This document shows, one piece after another, positions 29,730-36,460 of a DNA stretch of 44,544 nt. The stretch covers positions 1 through 44,544 of the forward strand of contig JAPLKC010000044.1 in the NCBI GenBank assembly GCA_026388255.1, read 5' to 3'. This DNA is from Pseudomonadota bacterium. GTDB taxonomy: Bacteria > Desulfobacterota > Syntrophorhabdia > Syntrophorhabdales > Syntrophorhabdaceae. Under the pieces are notes generated by a model, which made no database searches, had not been told where the DNA came from, and worked only from the letters and a program-made list of their open reading frames with translations. The position numbers and the translations under genes are program-made. Positions within the stretch are counted from its first letter, which is position 1; each line of letters begins with the position of its first letter.

Positions 29730-30002
29730 CTACTCATTAAGCTTTTTTCTCAAAATATCATTTGCTTTCAAGACTTCCTGTGCATCCTTTCCTGCAATCT
29801 CCCAGCTATATCCCCCTTTTCCATCTTTTTTAAGCTTGATCTTCACTTCACCTTTCAAGGTTTTCTTAATATCATCCATTTCTTTTTTATATTGGGTTTC
29901 ATTGTTTTTATCATCTGCAACCCCTTGTTTTATTGTAACATCTGTGCCCTTACTGCAAGAAACAAGTAAAAAAATAAGTAAAATAATCATTAGAAATCTC
30001 AT
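29730..30002 (-). CDS. Small lipoprotein, unknown function
   Basis: The 90-residue protein has a signal peptide with lipobox LVSC (about residues 13-16). The mature part is highly charged with many lysines and ends in a helix-like LKANDILRKKLNE. A middle GKGGYSWEI strand resembles no family I can name. It starts back to back with the hydrolase gene, sharing a 54-nt intergenic region. Confidence 0.65.
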   Translation of the reverse strand: MRFLMIILLIFLLVSCSKGTDVTIKQGVADDKNNETQYKKEMDDIKKTLKGEVKIKLKKDGKGGYSWEIAGKDAQEVLKANDILRKKLNE

Positions 30003-30009
30003 AACCTCA

Positions 30010-30018
30010 TGATATAAT
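30010..30018 (+). promoter_or_regulatory. Extended -10 promoter for the hydrolase gene
   Basis: TGATATAAT contains TG one base before a perfect TATAAT (30013-30018), the extended -10 form that needs little -35. The -35 at 29990 (TTAGAA) is weak. The start would be about 30025, 32 nt before the ATG. Confidence 0.55.
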
Positions 30019-30056
30019 TTCTCCCTGATTTATTGCAATACAATTCTGGAGGTTAT

Positions 30057-30791
30057 ATGAACATTCATGCAGAGAGGTACGGGAAGGGCGAAAAAGTAAT
30101 CTTTATTCACGGGGCGGGCGGCAATGCCAGGTCATGGTACTTCCAGAAAGAATACTTGCAGTCTTCCATGGAAGTAATTTTGATAGATCTGCCCGGACAT
30201 GGCGAGGATGCTGCTGGCACAGGACGCAGCACTTTGGCGGGTTATATAGACTATGTACACGAGGTAATTCGTGAACTGGGAATAGATAAATGTTATATTG
30301 CGGGACATTCGATGGGCGGAGCAATAACCATGTCTTTTGCGCTATCCTTTCCGGAGGAGCTAAAGGGTATAATCCTGATTACAACAGGGGCAAAGCTCAG
30401 AGTTTTTCCTGAAATTCTTGACGGGTTAAAAACGGATAAAGAGAGCGCCGTCCGGGGCATAATGGATTACGCCTTCTCAAAAAAGGCCCCGGCAGTCTTA
30501 AAAGAAAACGGTTTTAAAGATATGATGAAGTGCAAAGCAGAAGTAATATATGGCGATTTTATCGCCTGTGAAGGATTTGATTTAATGAATTCTGTAAACA
30601 GAATAAAGACGCCTGCACTGATCATCTGCGGGGATGATGATGCCCTTACCCCGCCTAAGTATTCCGAATATCTTTATAAGCAGATAGAAGGGTCCCTGCT
30701 TGTGACAATTAAAGATGCAGGTCATATGGCGCCACTTGAAAAGCCGAATGAAGTAAGCAAGACCATTCAGGAGTGGGTTGCTTCACACTAA
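30057..30791 (+). CDS. Alpha/beta hydrolase
   Basis: The 244-residue protein has the oxyanion motif IHGAGGNARSW, the nucleophile elbow GHSMGG (Ser85), the acid in CGDDDALTPP and the histidine in DAGHMAPLEKP. It therefore has a complete Ser-Asp-His triad, with a cap region between. Substrate is unknown. Relatives include esterases and C-C hydrolases. ATG 30057 follows TGGAGG by 4 nt. Confidence 0.88.
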   Translation: MNIHAERYGKGEKVIFIHGAGGNARSWYFQKEYLQSSMEVILIDLPGHGEDAAGTGRSTLAGYIDYVHEVIRELGIDKCYIAGHSMGGAITMSFALSFPEELKGIILITTGAKLRVFPEILDGLKTDKESAVRGIMDYAFSKKAPAVLKENGFKDMMKCKAEVIYGDFIACEGFDLMNSVNRIKTPALIICGDDDALTPPKYSEYLYKQIEGSLLVTIKDAGHMAPLEKPNEVSKTIQEWVASH

Positions 30792-30829
30792 AAGCAAGCT
30801 GTAATGAAAAATCTAACTTAGGATAATTT

Positions 30830-31261
30830 ATGTCTTTTTTAAAATACGGGGTAAGCCCTGAAAAAGTAAGATTGCTTGAAGAGAAGATGGAGGAACTTGA
30901 CATAAAAGAACTGGATATTATAGAAAAATTTGTGCATTCAAGCGGCCACGGCGGCCAAAAAGTCAATAAAGTTTCAACCTGTGTATATTTAAAACATCTT
31001 CCCACAGGGATTGAGGTGAAGTGCCAGCAGGAACGTTATCAATCGCTGAACAGGTTTCTTGCTCGCCGGATTCTTATTGAAAAAATAGAAAACATGGTTC
31101 TTGGCAAAAAGAGCAAGAAAGAACAGCAGATTGAAAAGATACGAAGACAGAAATGCAGACGGTCTAAGCGTGCAAAGGAGAAGGTGCTCGAACTTAAACA
31201 CATCCAGTCAAGGAAAAAGCAATCCAGGGCTTTTAATTCTGATGACCCCTCCGAATATTAA
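30830..31261 (+). CDS. Release factor-like ribosome-rescue protein (GGQ domain)
   Basis: The 143-residue protein has the peptidyl-hydrolase motif SSGHGGQKVNKVST with GGQ at residues 41-43 and a long basic C-terminal tail. It lacks the codon-recognition domains of full release factors. This is the architecture of ArfB/ICT1 and C12orf65-type factors, which release peptides from stalled ribosomes. The N-terminal VSPEKVRLLEEKMEEL favours the C12orf65-type class over ArfB. It follows the hydrolase after 38 nt. Confidence 0.88.
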   Translation: MSFLKYGVSPEKVRLLEEKMEELDIKELDIIEKFVHSSGHGGQKVNKVSTCVYLKHLPTGIEVKCQQERYQSLNRFLARRILIEKIENMVLGKKSKKEQQIEKIRRQKCRRSKRAKEKVLELKHIQSRKKQSRAFNSDDPSEY

Positions 31262-31483
31262 ACCCTGACATCTCAAAAAAATATAAAGTTTTTTCATGCT
31301 TGGGCTATCCTTTCTGTGATTTTAATGGTACTATTTATTTATTTCTGCTGTTTTTTTACATATTTATTTGCTGGATGTCAGCTATGCGGCAATCCCGGAA
31401 AGGGGTTTTTGTTTCGTCCGGAATAACTTGGAAATAGACCTGTTATAGGATATGGCATATGTACTAAAGTAAGGAGGTTTTAA

Positions 31484-31702
31484 ATGGGAAAATACGGTGG
31501 GTTCAAAAGCGAAAAAAGGAAGAAAGAAACTGCCCGGCTTAAAAAGCAGGAAGAAAAGCGGCAGCGCAGATTCGGGCTGAAGGCAGAAGAAGGTTCCGAG
31601 ATGCAGGAGGGGGAGATGGTAGAAGGACAGGAAACTGTTGAAGAACAGCAGGTTACAGGGGAACAGGAAATCGCCAAAGAAGAGGGGGATGTAAAGGCAT
31701 AA
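31484..31702 (+). CDS. Small bipartite charged protein, unknown
   Basis: The 72-residue protein begins MGKYGGFKSEKRKKETARLK. Its first half is strongly basic (many Lys/Arg), its second half strongly acidic and glutamine-rich. No hydrophobic core is expected, so it is probably largely disordered or helical. A strong AAGGAGG precedes the ATG. I recall similarly starting small proteins in related bacteria but no function. The 222-nt region before it is AT-rich and gene-free. No clear promoter or terminator is seen in it. Confidence 0.65.
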   Translation: MGKYGGFKSEKRKKETARLKKQEEKRQRRFGLKAEEGSEMQEGEMVEGQETVEEQQVTGEQEIAKEEGDVKA

Positions 31703-31734
31703 TCCTGAAAAAATAGAGGGGCAGTCTTAAATGC

Positions 31735-32436
31735 TCAACCTCGAATCTTTGCGCACTTATTCAAGCAGTTTTTACACATGAGCTTTGCATTGTAAAGTTC
31801 ATAAAATCGTTCAGGGTGCTTGTAATATAGATATTCCCACTGAATAATAATAATAACAGACAAAAACAAAATTGAATATGTCCAGAAAGAAGGGATAAAT
31901 ATTAAAGGAGAAAAGGCCATCAGATATCCCCAATTGTTTATCCTGCAGGTATTACAGCATTTATTTTGAATGATTGTCTTAAAGGGGCACCACACTGTAA
32001 TGCAGAACTGGTCCATAAATATGAAAAAGATAACGATAATAATGAGCCACATCGGATCAAGCAGCCCGGCAACACACCAGAAACCTATATCAAGAACAAG
32101 CAATGTCCAGTATACGGCAGAACGAATTGCCCCGAAATTCATCTTTTTTATATAATCTTCCAGCCTTTTCTGCTTTGTGTTGCTGTCCTCACCGGCCTGA
32201 ACATAGTTTCTTCCGTATATCTTCCCAAGGTTAATTTTCGGGTTCAGTCGGGGGATCAACCGTTTTACCAATATCAGGACTGCAAGAAGCCATAGTAAAT
32301 GGTATACCTTGAAGAAAGGAAGACCATAGGTAAAAGATTTTACAAGGACATGGGGATAACAAATCGCAAGAACCAACGATATCGCTAAAATCCCGCCTTT
32401 CACTGAAAGCTTAAGGATGTTGCTGTTTTTGTGCAT
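31735..32436 (-). CDS. Cysteine-rich multi-pass membrane protein, unknown
   Basis: The 233-residue protein has about six hydrophobic segments (roughly residues 13-30, 45-60, 110-127, 128-146, 173-190 and 190-205). Between segments it carries WCPF and NKCCNTCRINNWG. The C-terminus has MCKNCLNKC. The Cys clusters suggest metal or disulfide chemistry on one face of the membrane. I recognise the CCxTCRxxNW phrase as recurring in uncharacterised proteins of anaerobes but know no function. No clear Shine-Dalgarno precedes the start. It is divergent from the caspase operon, sharing a 211-nt region. Confidence 0.75.
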   Translation of the reverse strand: MHKNSNILKLSVKGGILAISLVLAICYPHVLVKSFTYGLPFFKVYHLLWLLAVLILVKRLIPRLNPKINLGKIYGRNYVQAGEDSNTKQKRLEDYIKKMNFGAIRSAVYWTLLVLDIGFWCVAGLLDPMWLIIIVIFFIFMDQFCITVWCPFKTIIQNKCCNTCRINNWGYLMAFSPLIFIPSFWTYSILFLSVIIIIQWEYLYYKHPERFYELYNAKLMCKNCLNKCAKIRG

Positions 32437-32473
32437 AGCTATAAGTTTCTGATTCTAACAAATTTTAGTTGTA

Positions 32474-32502
32474 TTGACAAACATAGTCTGCTCAAATATA
32501 AT
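32474..32502 (+). promoter_or_regulatory. Perfect consensus sigma-70 promoter of the caspase operon
   Basis: TTGACA (32474-32479), 17 nt, TATAAT (32497-32502): both boxes match the consensus exactly. Transcription would start about 32509, leaving an untranslated leader near 140 nt in which I recognise no known riboswitch. Confidence 0.85.
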
Positions 32503-32647
32503 TAACTTAATATATTATGCTAAAGCAAGGCCACCCAATCACTTTACTGTTTTCTCACAATCACATTTCCGTTCTTACTACTTTAAATAAAGAAAATAGT
32601 TGTTAAATTAAGAGAGAGAAAAGTCGTTCAATTAAAAGGAGGTTAAC

Positions 32648-33535
32648 ATGAAAAAGTATTGTTTGATCATTATGGTGCTGTTTCTTGTTTATTTAATGGG
32701 CAGCAATGTTTTTGCCCAGGGGATGCCAAGAGGCGCCAAAGCCCTTTTTGACAGTGGAGAAGGTACGACGGTAAAGATGTCTTCGGGTCCACGCACATCT
32801 ACCCCTACAGCTACTTCCGCAGCCGCACCGGCAAAATATGTGGGGATTTCTTACAAACTTGTTCTTCTGCGCCCTGACGGGAGTTTCGACATTGTCCCCA
32901 AATCACGTGTCTTCAGATCAGGCGAACGGCTTAAACTCCTTGTTAGAACAAATAAGCCGGGTTACCTCACGATTTTGAATATAGGAACGTCCGGTAACAC
33001 AAATGTTTTATTCAACGATCATGTTGAGGGGATGAGCATGCAAGAAATTCCGAAAACAGGTAATTTCCGCTTTGCCGGCGCCCCCGGTTCGGAAAAGCTG
33101 CTCATCATGCTTTCCGGCAATCCAAACCCGCTTGGATCACCCCAGACAACAACTGTTGCGCAGGCTCCCGGAGCAGTACCACCTCCACAGTCAAGTGCAA
33201 GCAATTTACCTCCTCCTCCGCCTCCACCCGGGGCCGACAGTTCACTGCCTCCTCCTCCACCTCCACCCGGCGCAAGTGCAGATGCCGGTGCACTTCCTCC
33301 CCCGCCTCCTGTCATGATGGCTTCGCTTCAAGGGTCAAAAGACATAGTTATGGATGATAACCAGAAAACTACTTATGCTGTTATCTCGCCAAAAAGCGGA
33401 TGGAAACCGGAGCCCAAAGGCAAAAAGGATATTGTTCTCGAATCAAACGGCGGTGAAAATTATGGTGTCATCCCTGCATCGTATATTGAGGACGGGAAGA
33501 TACTCACCCTTGAAATCAACTTAAGGCACAAATAG
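32648..33535 (+). CDS. Secreted DUF4384 protein with polyproline linker
   Basis: This 295-residue protein has a signal peptide (about 1-23, ending FAQ). A DUF4384 domain (about 58-155: SYKLVLLRPDGSFDIVPKSR, FRSGERLKLLVRTNKPGYLTIL) follows. Next come a Pro-rich linker with L-P7-G repeats of period 39 nt (about 180-225), and a C-terminal part with two KDIV motifs at 231-237 and 260-266. DUF4384 often occurs in or beside caspase-like proteins, and the caspase-like gene is two genes downstream. Strong AAAGGAGG before the ATG. The linker suits an extracytoplasmic, possibly envelope-spanning protein. Confidence 0.82.
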   Translation: MKKYCLIIMVLFLVYLMGSNVFAQGMPRGAKALFDSGEGTTVKMSSGPRTSTPTATSAAAPAKYVGISYKLVLLRPDGSFDIVPKSRVFRSGERLKLLVRTNKPGYLTILNIGTSGNTNVLFNDHVEGMSMQEIPKTGNFRFAGAPGSEKLLIMLSGNPNPLGSPQTTTVAQAPGAVPPPQSSASNLPPPPPPPGADSSLPPPPPPPGASADAGALPPPPPVMMASLQGSKDIVMDDNQKTTYAVISPKSGWKPEPKGKKDIVLESNGGENYGVIPASYIEDGKILTLEINLRHK

Positions 33536-33544
33536 GAGATAAAG

Positions 33545-34303
33545 ATGAAGCTTAAACACATCAAGATTTTAACAATGATCGTAACTTTCATATTCATGCT
33601 CTCATCTTGCGCTTCAATGCTGCCGGCGCCTGACCAGATTACGTCGGAAGAGGATTTGGTTATAGCAAGGAATAAATGCTTTGCCATGTATACCGTGGGC
33701 GGAGCAGCCATTGGTGCGCTTGTCGGCGGACTTGTAAAGGGTGATTGGAAAGGCGCAGGCGTTGGGGCTGCAGCAGGCGGCGCCATCGGGTTTGCATATG
33801 CCTGGGGTAAATGCCTTTCCCTGTATTCAACACTTAAAAGTCAGCCCGTTGCAGACTATAACACAACAGCCCAAAGAACAAAATATAACCCCTCCCAGGG
33901 AGATGTTGTGAAAATTGAAGGATTCAACATAAACCCTACCAGTGTTCCCCAGGGTGGGGCAGCTAACCTGAACGGGTCTTATTATGTAATGGCCCCTGAA
34001 GGCGCAAAGGAGATGAAGGTCACAGAGACAAGGACTGTGAAATACTTTGACCCTCAGAAGAAAGAATTTGTCGAACTCGGTCAGGTTGATCAGGAAATCA
34101 CTGCAGCGCCGGGGTCGAGAAAGGCGGACGGCAAGTTCGATGTGCCAAAGGATGTGCCGGAAGGTCGCTATAGAATTGCCTTCAAGGTTTCTGCTTCAGG
34201 TAAAGAAGATGTTATTGAAAAAGAAATGCTCGTTCAAAAGGCAAAGGCATCCAATACTGAAACAAATATCGAGTTGGCCGGCCTAACTGCAATCATGTGG
34301 TAG
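33545..34303 (+). CDS. Lipoprotein with glycine-zipper segment
   Basis: The 252-residue lipoprotein has the lipobox LSSC (about residues 19-22). A glycine-zipper hydrophobic pair (about 55-95, VGGAAIGALVGGLVKG and GVGAAAGGAIGFAYAWG) follows, then an Ig-like beta domain (about 120-235). Glycine zippers occur in envelope and pore-associated proteins. Ig-like C-terminal domains bind partners. It is 9 nt downstream of the DUF4384 gene with AGGAG before the ATG. Confidence 0.75.
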   Translation: MKLKHIKILTMIVTFIFMLSSCASMLPAPDQITSEEDLVIARNKCFAMYTVGGAAIGALVGGLVKGDWKGAGVGAAAGGAIGFAYAWGKCLSLYSTLKSQPVADYNTTAQRTKYNPSQGDVVKIEGFNINPTSVPQGGAANLNGSYYVMAPEGAKEMKVTETRTVKYFDPQKKEFVELGQVDQEITAAPGSRKADGKFDVPKDVPEGRYRIAFKVSASGKEDVIEKEMLVQKAKASNTETNIELAGLTAIMW

Positions 34304-34314
34304 AGGAGCATTAC

Positions 34315-35574
34315 ATGAAAAGGCTTTTCCAATGTTTATTGGCAGTATGTTTTGTCTGTTCCTTAATAACCGTGACAGGCCTCCTGTATGCCGCTGAGTC
34401 GCCTGTCACGCAATCACATCTATCTGAAATAAATGATCTTTTTAAAAGAAACAATGTACCGAAAGGGTTTGTGGAATTCGATCAGTACAACAGGGTTGTG
34501 CTAAGAGGCGAATACTCTGACGAGAAAGAAGTGGATACGGCATTCTCCCTTGCCCAAACGATTGTTGGAGTAAAATGGGTTTCTCCTGTTACGCCTGAAA
34601 ATATAAAGGTTAAGGAATGGGAAAAAAGACTCGGTGGGTTATTCAGCAGGGCTGCCGTACTCAAGCCGCGGGTATCTGACGGTATACCCGGACCGATAAG
34701 AAATAGATACGGACTGGTTGTCGGGGTCGGAAAGTTTAAAAGCAATATAAACCCTTTACAATACTCTGTCAGAGATGCCGGAAGCTTCTATAATTTTCTT
34801 GTTGATTCGAATAAAGCAGCCTTTCCGAAACAAAATGTCTATTTTCTTGTAGACCAGAATGCGACAAGGGCCAACATTGCTATGTATCTTGACGGTATAA
34901 AGAAAGCTGCCGGTCCTGACGATCTTGTCGTTATCTATATGAGCAGCCACGGTACGCCGCCGGACAAATACGGCGGTGTGAATGTTGTCACCTATGACAC
35001 AGAGGTGAAACCTCGCGAAAGGATCTGGCAAACTGCGGTTACAGAGACTATGCTGAAAGATTTTGTTGAAAATTTACAGGCAAAGCGGCTTGTTATGATT
35101 CTCGATACCTGTTACAGCAACGGCGCATACAGGGCTGTACCGGGCTTCCTTCCTGCCGGAGGCAAATCCCTCGGTGTTGGAGACGAAGATGAGGGGTACG
35201 GTGTTTCGAAAACTTACGGCAAGAGGCTTTTGGGGGCTAAAGATATTGTCTTTGAAGATGAACCCAGACCAAAGGCAAGCTCTGCAAAGAGCGTTGATTC
35301 ACAGGATGGCTATGGTAAGGTATTGATAAGCGCAAGCAGTGCAGGGGAAAAATCCTGGGAATCAGATACGTTGCGTAACAGCGTGTTTACTTACTATTTT
35401 GTAGATGGGCTTGGACGTAATCAGGGATCGGTGAAAGATGCATTCACTTATGCCAAACCGCTTGTATCGCAAAAGGTAAAACAGGAAAAAGGGGCTGATA
35501 TAGAACAAACCCCGCAGGCTATGGCGACTAATACGGACTGGAACATGCGGTTCATCCAAAGGCCGAACCGTTAA
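34315..35574 (+). CDS. Secreted caspase-like (C14) cysteine protease with BON-like domain
   Basis: The 419-residue protein has a signal peptide (about 1-28). A BON-like region (about 40-100: VEFDQYNRVVLRGEYSDEKEV, VGVKWV) follows, then a caspase p20 domain with RNRYGLVVGVGKF. The catalytic His212 is in MSSHGTP and Cys266 in LDTCYSNGA. A linker (about 285-325) contains KDIVFED (309-315). The p10 part begins near KVLISASSAGE. Prokaryotic caspase homologues usually cleave after Arg/Lys or Asp, but the specificity pocket cannot be read here. Both catalytic residues are intact. ATG 34315 has GAGGAG upstream. A GTG 18 nt earlier would be N-terminal to the signal. Confidence 0.9.
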   Translation: MKRLFQCLLAVCFVCSLITVTGLLYAAESPVTQSHLSEINDLFKRNNVPKGFVEFDQYNRVVLRGEYSDEKEVDTAFSLAQTIVGVKWVSPVTPENIKVKEWEKRLGGLFSRAAVLKPRVSDGIPGPIRNRYGLVVGVGKFKSNINPLQYSVRDAGSFYNFLVDSNKAAFPKQNVYFLVDQNATRANIAMYLDGIKKAAGPDDLVVIYMSSHGTPPDKYGGVNVVTYDTEVKPRERIWQTAVTETMLKDFVENLQAKRLVMILDTCYSNGAYRAVPGFLPAGGKSLGVGDEDEGYGVSKTYGKRLLGAKDIVFEDEPRPKASSAKSVDSQDGYGKVLISASSAGEKSWESDTLRNSVFTYYFVDGLGRNQGSVKDAFTYAKPLVSQKVKQEKGADIEQTPQAMATNTDWNMRFIQRPNR

Positions 35575-35594
35575 ATTTAAGGAGGTTTATGGAC

Positions 35595-36239
35595 ATGAGA
35601 AAAGGTTCTTTAATTATGTTTCTGGCATTATGTGTTTTATTTACAGGATTTATCGGCTGTCAGCAGAAATCAGAGGCCCCTGTTGTTGCAAAGCAGGAAG
35701 CATCTCCACCACCGCCGGCTCCTCCGCCACAGGGAACCCAGCCACCACCACCGCCATCAGGAGCACAACAAGCACCTGCTGCAGGCGAGCCGAGTCTCGA
35801 GGTAAAGTCCCACATTAAACAAGGCTTATCATACGTGAGTGTCGCAAAGAATGCAAATTCTCCTGGCATATTTAACGAAAACATCGAGAATGCCATCAAT
35901 GAATTTTCCAATGCCATTAAGAAAGACCCCAACTATGCAGAGGCATATTCAAACAGGGGAGTGGCTTACATGATGCAGAAGAAGTATAACAAAGCCCTTG
36001 ACGATCTTAAGAAAGCAAAGGAACTGAAGCCGGACAGCGCAAACATACGTTATAACCTCGCATCCTGCCATTCTCTTATGGGCAGTGTCGATTACGGTCT
36101 TGACGAGCTTGATGCGGCACTGGCAAGAGGGTTCAACAGCTATGATTCGCTGAGAAAGGACCCTGATATTGCAAATTTAAGAAAGCACAAGGAATTCAGA
36201 ACAATACTGGAAAAACACAAAGTCTTTATAACGCAGTAA
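35595..36239 (+). CDS. Lipoprotein with polyproline stretch and TPR repeats
   Basis: The 214-residue lipoprotein has a lipobox ending FIGC (about residues 19-22). A proline-rich stretch (about 38-62) precedes about two to three TPR units (about 95-175: AINEFSNAIKKDPNYAEAYS, AYMMQKKYNKALDDLKKAK). TPRs mediate protein-protein contact, so it may be an adaptor for the caspase or DUF4384 protein. ATG 35595 is placed 9 nt after GGAGG. ATG 35589 is also possible. It ends the operon. Confidence 0.85.
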   Translation: MRKGSLIMFLALCVLFTGFIGCQQKSEAPVVAKQEASPPPPAPPPQGTQPPPPPSGAQQAPAAGEPSLEVKSHIKQGLSYVSVAKNANSPGIFNENIENAINEFSNAIKKDPNYAEAYSNRGVAYMMQKKYNKALDDLKKAKELKPDSANIRYNLASCHSLMGSVDYGLDELDAALARGFNSYDSLRKDPDIANLRKHKEFRTILEKHKVFITQ

Positions 36240-36263
36240 AATCAAACCATAAGATCACCATAG

Positions 36264-36299
36264 ACCCTGCCAGATTCCAATTATCCGGCAGGGTTTTTT
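36264..36299 (+). terminator. Strong terminator of the caspase operon
   Basis: ACCCTGCC (36264-36271) and GGCAGGGT (36287-36294) form a perfect 8-bp GC-rich stem with a 15-nt loop, followed by TTTTT. It lies 25 nt after the TPR lipoprotein stop. Confidence 0.9.
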
Positions 36300-36460
36300 A
36301 AGGCAGCGCATCGAATAAAAATCCCTTAGATTTGTAAAGTTCTGTGATATAGAATAAGACCACAGGCACATTGGAAGCAGAAATATCATTTTACTGGGAT
36401 TCAATACAATAGGGGTTGATAAGTTGTGTAAAAATCACAAATCAGGTAAAAAGAAACAGC

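Noticed and set aside
33019-33315. Glycine-rich open frame on the minus strand
   Set aside because: It is the antisense of the polyproline linker of the DUF4384 gene, with no ribosome binding site.
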